Assembly: GCF_002441885.1 (NCBI RefSeq)
Contig: NZ_JXJT01000006.1
Span: 39,482-103,481, forward strand
Direction of reading: 5' to 3'
DNA length: 64,000 nt
Origin: Pseudolactococcus chungangensis CAU 28 = DSM 22330
GTDB taxonomy: Bacteria; Bacillota; Bacilli; Lactobacillales; Streptococcaceae
Part shown: positions 44,908-53,353 of the stretch, one piece after another
How the letters are laid out: every line of letters starts with the position of its first letter
Position numbering within the stretch: position 1 is the stretch's first letter
Program-made: the position numbers and the translations under genes
The notes under the pieces: generated by a model
What the model was told of the DNA's origin: nothing
Seen by the model: the letters and a program-made list of their open reading frames with translations, nothing else
Databases searched by the model: none

Positions 44908-45565
44908 GTGTTAATTTAGGGAAAATATAGATGTCGGCATAGCCTAGCACTGTCCCCTGGAAAAACAAGGCAAATACGGTGCCAATATTAACAGCGGTAA
45001 TCTGGCGAAAAATGATGGTGAGGATAATCATGATAAGGGCAGGAATTGAAAAGTTAACCCACTGGGCGATCTTGGCATTGCCTTTGAAATATTGAAATCT
45101 GAGGATATTAGTCATTTCATCACCGGGATGTAAAATCAAGTTAAGCCGTTGATAAATTGAAATCGCAACTGCAATCAGACAAATCCCAAAAAGATCAAAG
45201 ATAATGATGAGCGGCAAGGGGAGATTGGGAATACCTAAAGTCAGGAAAAATTGCTTAAAAATCCCAACAAATGGGCCAAATAAACTGATAAAGATAATAT
45301 TACCTAAGATACGAGGGGCGTCAAAGCGTCGTGTCAGGGCAATGTTAATTAAAATCTGAGAAGTACCATAAATGATAAGCACCCAAGAAATGGAAAAATT
45401 AAAATCCAGTGCGATATTAGCAGCTGATGCCGTCCACATACTTGATCCCATGTTAGCTGCGACCGTGAGCCCATTGCCAATCGCATTTAGCAAAAGCGAG
45501 AGGACAAAATAGTAGAATACCTCAAAAATTGAGGGCTTGCGCAGCCCATCCTGTGTTTTGATCAT
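44897..45565 (-). CDS. YczE/YitT-type integral membrane protein
   Basis: Membrane protein of 222 residues with about five hydrophobic helices and no recognised catalytic motif. It resembles the YczE/YyaS family. The early segment LLLNAIGNGLTVAANMGSSMWTA and the later LHPGDEMTNI resemble that family's conserved loops. Function is unknown. The start codon lies 6 nt after a minus-strand TATAAT, with no Shine-Dalgarno, so the mRNA may be leaderless. It is convergent with the thiamine operon. Confidence 0.7.
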   Translation of the reverse strand: MIKTQDGLRKPSIFEVFYYFVLSLLLNAIGNGLTVAANMGSSMWTASAANIALDFNFSISWVLIIYGTSQILINIALTRRFDAPRILGNIIFISLFGPFVGIFKQFFLTLGIPNLPLPLIIIFDLFGICLIAVAISIYQRLNLILHPGDEMTNILRFQYFKGNAKIAQWVNFSIPALIMIILTIIFRQITAVNIGTVFALFFQGTVLGYADIYIFPKLTHRL

Positions 45566-45571
45566 AGATAC

Positions 45572-45577
45572 ATTATA
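45572..45577 (-). promoter_or_regulatory. -10 of the YczE-like gene (leaderless)
   Basis: TATAAT on the minus strand, 6 nt before the ATG. Confidence 0.6.
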
Positions 45578-45629
45578 CTATACTTATTAATCATATGCGT
45601 TTTTAACTTTTAAAAAAGAAGAACAGTTT

Positions 45630-45994
45630 ATGAAAAAGATAGCAGTGATTTACAAATCACACTACGGTATTCCCAATTGGTCGAGCTTAGACTTACGAGA
45701 AAATACCTATGTCGCCTAGCATGATCCAGGTCAGGGACGTAAATTCATCTTATTTTACGATGAACATGATAAACTTCAAGGTACTTTCGGTGAATTTGGT
45801 GCCAATGCAATCAAAGGCTTATGTGCCATTTGTCAAGAAATGACAACCATCAGTCTATTTTTAGCAACGACTAAATCGAGTGGTGATGGCACTTATACCA
45901 AAAAGGGAATTATATCCGCCTAGATTCAGATGCATGTAATCAGCATCTCTATGATTTAAGTTCTTTTCATGGTTTTTTAAATGCCCTGAAATAA
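45630..45994 (+). pseudogene. Composite remnant: flavodoxin start joined to FusB/FBP-type C-terminus
   Basis: MKKIAVIYKSHYGI is a flavodoxin-like start. It runs directly into SLDLRENTYVA, a TAG stop, then RKFILFYDEHDKLQGTFGEF and KGLCAICQEMTTISLFLATT. This is the zinc-finger C-terminal domain of the FusB/FusC and FBP (EF-G-binding) family. A frameshift follows TYTKKG before NQHLYDL. Two genes appear to have been joined by deletion and then decayed. Confidence 0.7.
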
Positions 45995-46021
45995 TTCTTA
46001 AAGAATTTTTGTTAAAAATTA

Positions 46022-46030
46022 TGTTAAAAT
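46022..46030 (+). promoter_or_regulatory. Extended -10 of cls (leaderless)
   Basis: TGT-TAAAAT ends 6 nt before the cls ATG; no Shine-Dalgarno. Confidence 0.6.
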
Positions 46031-46036
46031 ACTAGT

Positions 46037-47509
46037 ATGAATGCTTTTTTAGAAACAATCTTGTCCGTGGTCCGAACACATTTTAGTACAGTTGTGTTCT
46101 TTACTAATGTCCTCCTCTCATTAATTATTATTTTTCGTGAAAGAAAAAGTACGGCATCCACTTGGTCTTGGCTTTTTGTTATCAACTTATTACCCATTGT
46201 TGGCTTTATTTTATATATTCTAATCGGTAGAGGCATTTCAAGTTATCGAATTTTTAAGTTGGAAAAACAACCGAGGCATGGCTTTGCGGAAGAAATAAAA
46301 CAGGCGAAAGCAGCCTATTCGAAAGACCGTTTTTTAACTAAATTAACAGATAATTATGTCATAGGTCAATTGTTACATATGCTGTTTATTTCAGAAGAAT
46401 CAATTGTCTCCATGAATACAGATGTGAAACTTTTTACTGATGGTAGAGAGAAATTCGATGCCCTGATTGCTGACATTGAAAAAGCCCAGCACCATGTCCA
46501 TGTCGAATACTATATTTTTCGTATGGATAATTTGGGCAAGGAATTAACACAAGCACTCATCGCAGCGAGAAACCGTGGTGTAGAAGTTCGAGTTCTGATT
46601 GATGCATGGGGTTCAAACGGCACGAAAATGCGCCATTTTAAAGAGTTGACCGCAGTAGGTGGAGAAGTCGTTTATTTCTTTCCACTGATTTTGCCACTGA
46701 TTAACCCACGGACCAACTATCGGTTGCATCGTAAAATTGTCGTCATTGATGGGCAAGTTGGGTATACTGGTGGCTTTAATGTTGGAGATGAATATGTCAG
46801 TATCACCAAAAAATTTGGCTACTGGCGGGATAACCATTTGCGCGTGAAAGGGGATATTGTCTATTCCCTACAAAATCGGTTTATCATGGATTGGAATAGC
46901 CAACACCAATATGAAATTGCCAATTCATCAGCCTATTTTCCAAAAACAGATGCTTCAGGACATATCACGTCCCAATTTGTCTCAAGTGGTCCAGACACCA
47001 AGCGTGAACAAATTAAGATGGCATATCTTAAAATGATTAATGGGGCAGAAGATGAAATTATCATTCAAACACCTTACTATATCCCTGATGATTCCATTCA
47101 TGAGGCACTGAAACTTGCACTTTTAAGTGGTGTTAAAGTTAGAGTGATGATTCCGAACAAACCCGACCATCCTTTTGTTTACTGGGCGACTTACTATTAT
47201 AGTGCAAGTCTAGTGCGTTACGGTGCAGAAGTTTACACCTATGAAAATGGATTTGTGCATGCTAAGACGATTATTATTGATGGCAACTTTGCATCAGTAG
47301 GCTCTGCTAACTTTGATTATCGTAGTTTTAGTTTAGATTTCGAAGGCAATATGATTATTTATGACCGTGAGTTTTCACAACGTCTACGTCATGACTTCTT
47401 TGAAGACCTGAAAGTCAGTCGGCAATTGACAATGGCACGTTACGAAGAACGTTCGACTTTTATCAGATTTAAAGAGGGGATTGCCAGACTTATCGGTCCA
47501 ATGCTATAG
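46037..47509 (+). CDS. cls: Cardiolipin synthase (phospholipase D superfamily)
   Basis: Membrane enzyme that makes cardiolipin from two phosphatidylglycerol molecules. Two N-terminal transmembrane helices lie in the first ~65 residues. Both HKD motifs are intact: HRKIVVIDGQVGYTGG (~residue 233) and HAKTIIIDGNFASVGSANFD (~410). HVEYYIFRMDNLG and IQTPYYIPDDSI are typical. At 490 residues it is of normal size. The start codon lies 6 nt after an extended -10, so translation is probably leaderless. Confidence 0.95.
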   Translation: MNAFLETILSVVRTHFSTVVFFTNVLLSLIIIFRERKSTASTWSWLFVINLLPIVGFILYILIGRGISSYRIFKLEKQPRHGFAEEIKQAKAAYSKDRFLTKLTDNYVIGQLLHMLFISEESIVSMNTDVKLFTDGREKFDALIADIEKAQHHVHVEYYIFRMDNLGKELTQALIAARNRGVEVRVLIDAWGSNGTKMRHFKELTAVGGEVVYFFPLILPLINPRTNYRLHRKIVVIDGQVGYTGGFNVGDEYVSITKKFGYWRDNHLRVKGDIVYSLQNRFIMDWNSQHQYEIANSSAYFPKTDASGHITSQFVSSGPDTKREQIKMAYLKMINGAEDEIIIQTPYYIPDDSIHEALKLALLSGVKVRVMIPNKPDHPFVYWATYYYSASLVRYGAEVYTYENGFVHAKTIIIDGNFASVGSANFDYRSFSLDFEGNMIIYDREFSQRLRHDFFEDLKVSRQLTMARYEERSTFIRFKEGIARLIGPML

Positions 47510-47521
47510 AATCCGAACATT
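47509..47521 (+). promoter_or_regulatory. PurBox upstream of guaC
   Basis: GAATCCGAACATT matches 12 of 13 PurBox positions. It overlaps the last base of the cls stop codon and lies 69 nt (central G) from the end of the guaC -10. Confidence 0.75.
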
Positions 47522-47547
47522 CCAATAAAATATTTTCTAAATCATAC

Positions 47548-47580
47548 AAACACTTTGAAAGTCTCTTTCAAAGTGTTTTA
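47548..47580 (+). terminator. Terminator between PurBox and guaC -10
   Basis: Perfect 14-bp stem AAACACTTTGAAAG/CTTTCAAAGTGTTT with a TCT loop. Its T-run merges with the -10 hexamer. Confidence 0.85.
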
Positions 47581-47584
47581 TAAT
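47579..47584 (+). promoter_or_regulatory. guaC -10 element
   Basis: TATAAT with no -35; PurBox spacing equals that at purM. The resulting ~240-nt leader holds a 45-codon frame (from 47590), a second TATAAT near 47742, and a CTCAG/CTGAG hairpin. No riboswitch class was recognised. Confidence 0.65.
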
Positions 47585-47828
47585 AAATAATGGAAGTTGT
47601 GACGAGCAGAGAAAAATGTTTGGAGAAACAAATGATATTAAGTCAAAACGATTTTCCAATATCTTCTGTCACAATAGTGAAGTTGAACAGATGTATTCGT
47701 TTAAGTGTACTTGTATGCTTTAGATAGTTAAATGAATATATAATCTGTTAAACTCGGTCGGTATCTGCAAATAAGCTAACTCAGATGAAAAAATCAGCTG
47801 AGTAGACTAATATTTGGAGAGTATAACT

Positions 47829-48815
47829 ATGAATAATTTACCTGTTTTTGACTATGAGGACATCCAACTTGTGCCTAACAAGTGTATCATCAATAGCCGT
47901 AGTGAGGCTGACACATCAGTCAGCCTAGGTGGATACACTTTTAAAATGCCAGTCGTTCCTGCGAATATGCAGACGATTATTGACGAAGATGTCGCCGAAT
48001 ATCTTGCTAAAAATGGTTATTTCTATGTCATGCATCGATTTGATGAAGCTGCTCGGATTCCTTTTGTCAAAAAAATGCAAGCACAAGACTTGATTGCCTC
48101 GATTTCTGTCGGTGTTAAGGACTATGAATATGCTTTTATTGATGCCCTCAAAGCTGAAAATGCTGTACCAGAATTTATCACGATTGACATTGCGCATGGG
48201 CATTCTGATAGCGTCATTCGGATGATTCAGTATATCAAAGAAGTAATTCCAGAAACCTTTGTCATTGCAGGCAATGTCGGTACACCGGAGGCGGTTCGTG
48301 AGCTTGAAAATGCGGGTGCAGATGCGACAAAGGTTGGCATCGGACCAGGGAAAGTCTGCATTACCAAAGTTAAAACTGGTTTTGGGACTGGCGGTTGGCA
48401 GCTAGCAGCGCTACGTTGGTGTGCTAAGGCTGCACGTAAACCAATCATTGCTGACGGTGGCATTCGCACGCATGGCGACATTGCCAAATCAGTCCGCTTT
48501 GGTGCAACGCTTGTCATGATTGGCTCGCTCTTTGCAGGTCATGAAGAAAGTCCAGGTCAAACTATCACCAAAGATGGCGAACTTTTCAAAGAATATTTTG
48601 GTTCTGCCTCTGAGTACCAAAAAGGTGAAAAGAAAAACGTTGAAGGTAAGAAAATTTTGGTTCCGCATAAAGGAGCCCTTCAAGATACTCTGACTGAAAT
48701 GCAACAAGACCTGCAGAGCTCAATTTCTTACGCAGGTGGCCGTGACCTCGAAAGTCTAACTAAAGTAGATTACGTTATCGTTAAAAATTCCATTTGGAAT
48801 GGCGATAGTATTTAA
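47829..48815 (+). CDS. guaC: GMP reductase
   Basis: Reductively deaminates GMP to IMP with NADPH, balancing purine pools. The IMPDH/GMPR TIM barrel is clear: [31 protein letters not shown], and the catalytic Cys in [13 protein letters not shown] (~residue 179), followed by [17 protein letters not shown]. No CBS domains are present and the 328-residue length is GMP reductase-like. TTTGGAGAG precedes the ATG. A PurBox upstream places it under PurR along with purC and purM. Confidence 0.95.
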   Translation: MNNLPVFDYEDIQLVPNKCIINSRSEADTSVSLGGYTFKMPVVPANMQTIIDEDVAEYLAKNGYFYVMHRFDEAARIPFVKKMQAQDLIASISVGVKDYEYAFIDALKAENAVPEFITIDIAHGHSDSVIRMIQYIKEVIPETFVIAGNVGTPEAVRELENAGADATKVGIGPGKVCITKVKTGFGTGGWQLAALRWCAKAARKPIIADGGIRTHGDIAKSVRFGATLVMIGSLFAGHEESPGQTITKDGELFKEYFGSASEYQKGEKKNVEGKKILVPHKGALQDTLTEMQQDLQSSISYAGGRDLESLTKVDYVIVKNSIWNGDSI

Positions 48816-48826
48816 GTTGAATGTTG

Positions 48827-48865
48827 AAAAGCAATTCTAATTGTAGAATTGTTTTTTTTTTTTTT
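48827..48865 (+). terminator. Terminator after guaC
   Basis: GCAATTCTA/TAGAATTGT stem, ATTG loop, then 14 consecutive T. Confidence 0.85.
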
Positions 48866-48917
48866 GATTTTATTTTCTAACATTTCAGTCAAAAAACTAT
48901 TTTCTGCAATTTTCATG

Positions 48918-48946
48918 TTGAAAAAAAGCAAGCATCATGTTAGAAT
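48918..48946 (+). promoter_or_regulatory. Promoter of the MFS transporter gene
   Basis: TTGAAA, 17-bp spacer, TAGAAT. The leader is about 175 nt long and otherwise A+T-rich. Confidence 0.55.
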
Positions 48947-48963
48947 TATACGGTGTATTTTTT

Positions 48964-48978
48964 AACTGATTATCAGTT
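48964..48978. promoter_or_regulatory. Palindrome in the MFS leader (possible operator)
   Basis: AACTGAT-T-ATCAGTT, perfect 7-bp arms placed near the inferred start of transcription. Confidence 0.45.
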
Positions 48979-49128
48979 TATTTCATTTTTATTAACAATT
49001 AAATAACTGAGTTATGGCTTTTTGTGACTAGGAGAATAACTATTTTCGCATTATGGCAAATTTTTATTTTCATTGGTCTCAAAGAAATTGATTCACTATC
49101 TTACTTACAAGGAGAGTAGCAAAACAAA

Positions 49129-50343
49129 ATGGACAACTCGAACTCACAAAGAAAAGTTTTAATTTCTGCTGCGGCAGGGATTGGCTTAGAAAATATGGAT
49201 ATCATGTTTTTGTCATTTTCAATGGCATCAATTATTGCGACTTTTGGTATCTCAGGTACACAGGCAGGATGGATTGGCACGATTACTAATTTCGGGATGC
49301 TTTTAGGTGGCATTGTTTTTGGTCTGTTGGCCGATAAAATTGGTCGTGTCAAAGTTTTTTCTTACACTGTCATTATTTTTTCAGTCGCATCAGCTCTCAT
49401 GTTTTTCGCTTCAAATATTTATCTTGTTTACCTGTTTAGATTTATTGCAGGAATTGGTGCGGGTGGTGAATATGGTGCTTGTATGTCCTTGGTATCAGAA
49501 TCAACACCTAAAGAAAAATTAGGTAAGGCAACATCAATTGTTGCGATTGGTGGGCAAATCGGTGCGATTTTAGCAGCTGTTTTAGCGTCATTAATCATTC
49601 CAGCATTTGGTTGGAAAATGCTTTATGTGATTGGGTTATTTCCAGTCTTGATGGTTTTATGGATTCGAAAAGATATCAAAGAACCTGAAAGTTTTCAAGC
49701 AACAGATCGTGCCGACCGTGGCCATCTTGGCTTGCTATTCAAGGATGGTAAAACGTCATGGCAAACGATTGGTCTCAGTTTGATGGTCATGGTTCAAATT
49801 GCTGGCTATTTTGGTCTCATGAACTGGTTACCAAAGATTATGCAAGATCAACTTAACCTTAATATAGCGGGTTCTTCTCTATGGATGGTTAGTACCATTC
49901 TGGGGATGTCTGTTGGGATGATGACTTTCGGGACAGTTATGGATAAATTAGGTGCTAGATTTTCCTACACTATTTTTCTTATCTGTTCCGCAGCTTCGGT
50001 TTATCTTTTAATACTTGCCAACAGTAGAATGACTTTGATTGCAGCAGCAGTTGTTGTCGGATATTTTATCAATGGGATGTATGGTGGGTATGGCGCGATT
50101 ATCTCTAGCTTGTATCCAACAGAAATCCGTGCGACAGCTAATAATTTTATCATGAATATTGGTCGTGCCGTTGGTGGCTTTTCTTCAGTAATTATCGGGT
50201 TTTTACTAGATAAATATTCTTTGATGATTGTTGTTGTTTTCTTGTCTTTTATCTACATTTTTAGCTTGGTGATGATGTTGACAATTCCAGGTATTTCAAA
50301 GTTGAAAAAAGTCGAATTAATATCTGTCAAGAAAAAAACTTGA
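49129..50343 (+). CDS. Major facilitator superfamily transporter (AAHS/sialate-type)
   Basis: Twelve-helix secondary transporter of 404 residues. The MFS signature [19 protein letters not shown] (loop 2-3) and [21 protein letters not shown] (helix 4-5), with the repeat [13 protein letters not shown] in the second half, point to the aromatic-acid/sialate-H+ symporter subfamily. AAGGAGAG precedes the ATG. No catabolic genes are beside it, so the substrate is open. The palindrome in the leader suggests regulation by a dedicated repressor. Confidence 0.85.
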   Translation: MDNSNSQRKVLISAAAGIGLENMDIMFLSFSMASIIATFGISGTQAGWIGTITNFGMLLGGIVFGLLADKIGRVKVFSYTVIIFSVASALMFFASNIYLVYLFRFIAGIGAGGEYGACMSLVSESTPKEKLGKATSIVAIGGQIGAILAAVLASLIIPAFGWKMLYVIGLFPVLMVLWIRKDIKEPESFQATDRADRGHLGLLFKDGKTSWQTIGLSLMVMVQIAGYFGLMNWLPKIMQDQLNLNIAGSSLWMVSTILGMSVGMMTFGTVMDKLGARFSYTIFLICSAASVYLLILANSRMTLIAAAVVVGYFINGMYGGYGAIISSLYPTEIRATANNFIMNIGRAVGGFSSVIIGFLLDKYSLMIVVVFLSFIYIFSLVMMLTIPGISKLKKVELISVKKKT

Positions 50344-50367
50344 CACCATAAAAAAATCTGCTATAAT
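50340..50367 (+). promoter_or_regulatory. rpsP promoter
   Basis: Consensus TTGACA and TATAAT with a 16-bp spacer, overlapping the end of the MFS gene; the strongest sigma-A promoter noted here. Confidence 0.8.
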
Positions 50368-50401
50368 AATAAATGTAAACAAAAAAGAAAAGAGAAATAT
50401 C

Positions 50402-50680
50402 ATGTCTGTAAAAATTCGTTTGACTCGCATGGGTTCAAAGAAAAAACCTTACTACCGTATTAACGTTGCTGATTCACGTGCACCACGTGATGGTCGTTTC
50501 ATCGAAACAGTTGGGACATACAACCCATTGATCGCTGATGAAAATCAAGTAACTTTAAAAGAAGAACGCATTCTTGAGTGGCTTGGCAATGGCGCACAAC
50601 CTTCTGACACGGTTAAAAACATCTTGTCAAAAGCTGGCGTTATGAAAAAATTCCACGAAGCAAAATACGCTTCAAAATAA
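50402..50680 (+). CDS. rpsP: 30S ribosomal protein S16
   Basis: Small-subunit ribosomal protein needed for 30S assembly. The N-terminus [20 protein letters not shown] and [20 protein letters not shown] are invariant family features, followed by [14 protein letters not shown]. At 92 residues it has normal length. AAGAAAAGAGAAA precedes the ATG. It is followed by its own terminator and then khpA, rimM and trmD, the standard Firmicutes order. Confidence 0.98.
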   Translation: MSVKIRLTRMGSKKKPYYRINVADSRAPRDGRFIETVGTYNPLIADENQVTLKEERILEWLGNGAQPSDTVKNILSKAGVMKKFHEAKYASK

Positions 50681-50698
50681 GCAAGTATTATATTTGTG

Positions 50699-50726
50699 AG
50701 AAGCGACTATTTTTGGTCGCTTTTTT
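50699..50726 (+). terminator. Terminator after rpsP
   Basis: AAGCGAC/GTCGCTT stem with TATTTTTG loop and T-run. Confidence 0.85.
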
Positions 50727-50794
50727 GATAAATTTAGCTTTGAGTAGCATAGTTACTTTTGAGTATAAACTTTGACTAAACGAAAGAGACCATT

Positions 50795-51034
50795 ATGGAT
50801 TTAGATGTACAAGAGTTGGTATTGACGATTGTTAAGCCATTGACTACTGAACCTGACCTTGTTCGTATTGACATTGTAGACGGCGAAGAGTTTATTGAAT
50901 TTCACCTCCATGTCGCAGAACAAGATATGGGACGAATTATCGGTAAGCAAGGTAGGATTATTCAAGCTATCAGAACGATTGTTTATTCTGTACCTGTTGA
51001 AGGTAAAAAAATTCGTCTACTCGTCGAAAAATAA
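50795..51034 (+). CDS. khpA: KH-domain RNA-binding protein KhpA
   Basis: Small RNA-binding protein that pairs with KhpB/EloR in streptococci and affects cell elongation and sRNA metabolism. A single type II KH domain fills its 79 residues, with the GxxG loop in MGRIIGKQGRIIQAIRT. AAAGAGA precedes the ATG. Position between rpsP and rimM is conserved in Firmicutes. Confidence 0.93.
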   Translation: MDLDVQELVLTIVKPLTTEPDLVRIDIVDGEEFIEFHLHVAEQDMGRIIGKQGRIIQAIRTIVYSVPVEGKKIRLLVEK

Positions 51035-51036
51035 TT

Positions 51037-51062
51037 AAGCGCTGATTTCAGCGTTTTTTTTT
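51037..51062 (+). terminator. Terminator after khpA
   Basis: CGCTG/CAGCG stem with ATTT loop and nine T. Confidence 0.75.
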
Positions 51063-51093
51063 ATGAACTGAGATTGTTTTAGACGCTCGAGTC

Positions 51094-51122
51094 TTGGACT
51101 GATAGGCGGTCTGTGGTATAAT
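51094..51122 (+). promoter_or_regulatory. rimM promoter (leaderless)
   Basis: TTGGAC, 17-bp spacer ending in TGG, TATAAT; the ATG is 6 nt after the -10, with no Shine-Dalgarno. Confidence 0.7.
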
Positions 51123-51128
51123 GTAAGA

Positions 51129-51644
51129 ATGGATTATTACAAAGTAGGAACGATTGTTAACACACAAGGTTTGCAAGGTGAAGTACGCATTATTTCGGTA
51201 ACAGATTTTTCAGATGAACGTTATCAAAAGAATGCTGAGTTGGCTTTGTTTGACAAGGCTGACAAGTTCGTCAGAACCTTAAAAGTCAAAACACACCGTA
51301 AACAAAAGAATTTTGATATTGTCAAATTTGACGGTCTTTATAGTATCAACGATGTTGAAAAATTTCGTGATTTTTCCCTCAAAGTAGCAGCTGAAAATCG
51401 AGCAGCATTAGAGAGCGACGATGAATTTTACTATGATGATATTATCGGTTTAGATGTTTTTGAAAATGATACGAAAATCGGAAGCGTGGTTGAAATTCTA
51501 CAGCCAGGAGCAAATGACGTCTGGGTCATCAAGCGTCAAGGTAAAAAAGATTTACTTTTACCCTTTATTGACGACGTGATTTTATCTGTCGATATTGCTG
51601 AAAATCAAGTCACAGTTGAGATACCAGAAGGATTGGATGACTAA
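51129..51644 (+). CDS. rimM: Ribosome maturation factor RimM
   Basis: Assists 30S maturation, binding ribosomal protein S19. The N-terminal RimM barrel starts [19 protein letters not shown], and the C-terminal PRC-like domain has [33 protein letters not shown] and [10 protein letters not shown]. At 171 residues it has normal length. It has its own promoter and is probably translated from a leaderless mRNA. It ends in the ribosome-binding region of trmD. Confidence 0.95.
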   Translation: MDYYKVGTIVNTQGLQGEVRIISVTDFSDERYQKNAELALFDKADKFVRTLKVKTHRKQKNFDIVKFDGLYSINDVEKFRDFSLKVAAENRAALESDDEFYYDDIIGLDVFENDTKIGSVVEILQPGANDVWVIKRQGKKDLLLPFIDDVILSVDIAENQVTVEIPEGLDD

Positions 51645-51645
51645 G

Positions 51646-52374
51646 ATGCGGATTGATATTTTAACGCTCTTTCCAGAGATGTTTTCCAGTCTGGAACATT
51701 CGATTGTCGGCCGTGCACGACAATCAGAAAAAATTGAAGTTAACTTCCATAATTTTAGAGATTTCGCAACTAACACGCAAAAACATGTGGATGATATGCC
51801 TTATGGTGGCGGTCAGGGCATGCTACTCATGCCACAACCAATTTTTGACACTATGGCGTCATTTCCACACGATAATGCCCGAGTCCTCATGATGGATCCG
51901 GCTGGTCGTAAATTTGACCAGGCTTTTGCGGAAGAATTGGCGACAGAAGAGCAAATCGTTTTTCTCTGTGGGCATTATGAAGGATTTGACGAGCGAATTA
52001 AAACATTGGTAACGGATGAAGTTTCTCTTGGTGACTATGTCTTGACAGGGGGAGAAGTTGCTGCTGCTGTCATGATTGATGCTACCGTTCGCTTAATTCC
52101 AGATGTACTTGGCAAAAAAGCCAGCCATGAGGATGATAGTTTTTCATCAGGTCTCCTCGAATATCCGCAGTACACTCGGCCCGAGGATTTTCGGGGGCTA
52201 AAAGTACCCGAAGTACTCATGAGTGGGCATCACGAAAATATTCGAAAGTGGCGTCTGCGCGAAAGTTTAGCGAAAACCTTGCGTCTACGGCCTGATTTGC
52301 TTGAGAAATACGAGCCAAACGCCGAGGAAACTGAGATTCTAAAAGGATTAGAAGCCGAGTCTGTGGTACAATAG
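51646..52374 (+). CDS. trmD: tRNA (guanine37-N1)-methyltransferase
   Basis: SPOUT-class enzyme making m1G37, which prevents frameshifting. Knot motifs are [20 protein letters not shown] at the N-terminus, [28 protein letters not shown] and [20 protein letters not shown]. The C-terminal [15 protein letters not shown] segment is typical. The ATG before RIDIL gives the standard 242 residues; an ATG three codons upstream with AAGGA 4 nt away is an alternative. It touches rimM and is followed without gap by a HAD gene. Confidence 0.96.
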   Translation: MRIDILTLFPEMFSSLEHSIVGRARQSEKIEVNFHNFRDFATNTQKHVDDMPYGGGQGMLLMPQPIFDTMASFPHDNARVLMMDPAGRKFDQAFAEELATEEQIVFLCGHYEGFDERIKTLVTDEVSLGDYVLTGGEVAAAVMIDATVRLIPDVLGKKASHEDDSFSSGLLEYPQYTRPEDFRGLKVPEVLMSGHHENIRKWRLRESLAKTLRLRPDLLEKYEPNAEETEILKGLEAESVVQ

Positions 52375-52977
52375 ATGAAGATTAAAAATTATATTTGGGA
52401 TTTTGATGGGACCTTGTTTGATACCTATCCAGTCATGATAGATGCTCTGCAGCAAACCATTGTCAAGCATGTCATTCAATACGATGGTGATCTGGCTTAC
52501 TTTATCAAAAAATACTCAATTCGCAAATTTACTTTAGACTATGCGACCCCAGAATTTAGTGACGATTATCATGATCTCGAAACGAAACTCCAGACAGATG
52601 TCAAATTTTATCCAGAAATACCGGCTATTTTAGCCGACATTGTCAATAAAGGTGGGCAAAATTTTGTTGTCAGTCATCGGGATGATAAGACTTACGAGTA
52701 TTTGGGTGATTTAGCAGCCTTATTTACAGAAGTGATTACCAGTGACAATCATTTGGCAAGAAAGCCCAATCCTGAGGCTTTGAATTATTTAATTGAGAAA
52801 TATAAGCTAGACCGCAGTCAAACTGCTATGGTTGGCGATCGCCCGCTAGATATTCTAGCAGGGCAAAACGCAGGTGTTAAAACAATTTTATTTGATGAGG
52901 CAGGTATTTTTTTCGACAACGAGTTAAAAGCTGATGTCCTTATCCAAACATGGGAGAACTTTAAAAATGAAGATTGA
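52375..52977 (+). CDS. HAD-superfamily hydrolase (phosphatase, subfamily IA)
   Basis: Haloacid dehalogenase-type phosphatase of 200 residues, substrate unknown. Motif I NYIWDFDGTLFDTYPVM is at the N-terminus, motif II FVVSHRDDK (~residue 96), motif III the Lys in ARKPNPEALNYLI (~residue 126) and motif IV MVGDRPLDILAGQNAG (~residue 151). The ATG follows the trmD stop with no gap. A TGG-TACAAT box ends 2 nt before the ATG but is too close to serve this gene, so coupling to trmD is more likely. Confidence 0.87.
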   Translation: MKIKNYIWDFDGTLFDTYPVMIDALQQTIVKHVIQYDGDLAYFIKKYSIRKFTLDYATPEFSDDYHDLETKLQTDVKFYPEIPAILADIVNKGGQNFVVSHRDDKTYEYLGDLAALFTEVITSDNHLARKPNPEALNYLIEKYKLDRSQTAMVGDRPLDILAGQNAGVKTILFDEAGIFFDNELKADVLIQTWENFKNED

Positions 52978-53347
52978 ACGCGAACAAGAATTTGTCCACC
53001 AGTTTCACTATGACGCCAGAAATTTAGAGTGGGAAAAAGAAAATGGGACACCTGAAACGAACTTAAATGTTCAGTTTCAATTAGTGGAGAATGTTGAAGG
53101 GATTAGTGAATCTGATACAGCGATTAGTGGTGCGTTGACATTCATTATCGTTCTTGAGAACCTTGTGGTTTCAGGTCATATCAGTCAACTTAGCTATATT
53201 CGTGATTTAGTGATTGAAAATAGAGAGCAATTAGATCAAGAAAAGATGCAAGAATTAGCAGCTCCTTTATTTGATTTGCTCAAACGTTTAACTTATGAGG
53301 TAACAGAAATTGCCTTGGACGAACCAGGCATTAGTTTGGAATTTTGA
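52967..53347 (+). CDS. DUF1149 family protein
   Basis: Small conserved protein of the Streptococcaceae/Lactobacillales, 126 residues, function unknown. It resembles SecB-like folds in its alternating beta pattern. Recognisable parts are VHQFHYDARNLEWEKENGTP at the N-terminus, FIIVLENLVVSGHISQL in the core and DEPGISLEF at the C-terminus. The ATG overlaps the HAD stop by 11 nt, with GGGAGA upstream; an earlier start would lie deeper in the HAD gene. The next gene is degV. Confidence 0.82.
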   Translation: MKIEREQEFVHQFHYDARNLEWEKENGTPETNLNVQFQLVENVEGISESDTAISGALTFIIVLENLVVSGHISQLSYIRDLVIENREQLDQEKMQELAAPLFDLLKRLTYEVTEIALDEPGISLEF

Positions 53348-53353
53348 AGTCAT

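Noticed and set aside
46065..46083. PurBox-like GGTCCGAACACAT in cls
   Set aside because: It shares only the CCGAAC core, lies inside a coding region and has no -10 at the required distance.
47590..47828. Possible purine riboswitch in the guaC leader
   Set aside because: TATAATCTG near 47742 recalls the start of a purine aptamer, but the conserved loop segments and closing helix are absent.
52364..52372. Leaderless promoter for the HAD gene (TGG-TACAAT)
   Set aside because: The -10 ends 2 nt before the ATG, so transcription would begin inside the gene; coupling to trmD is more likely.
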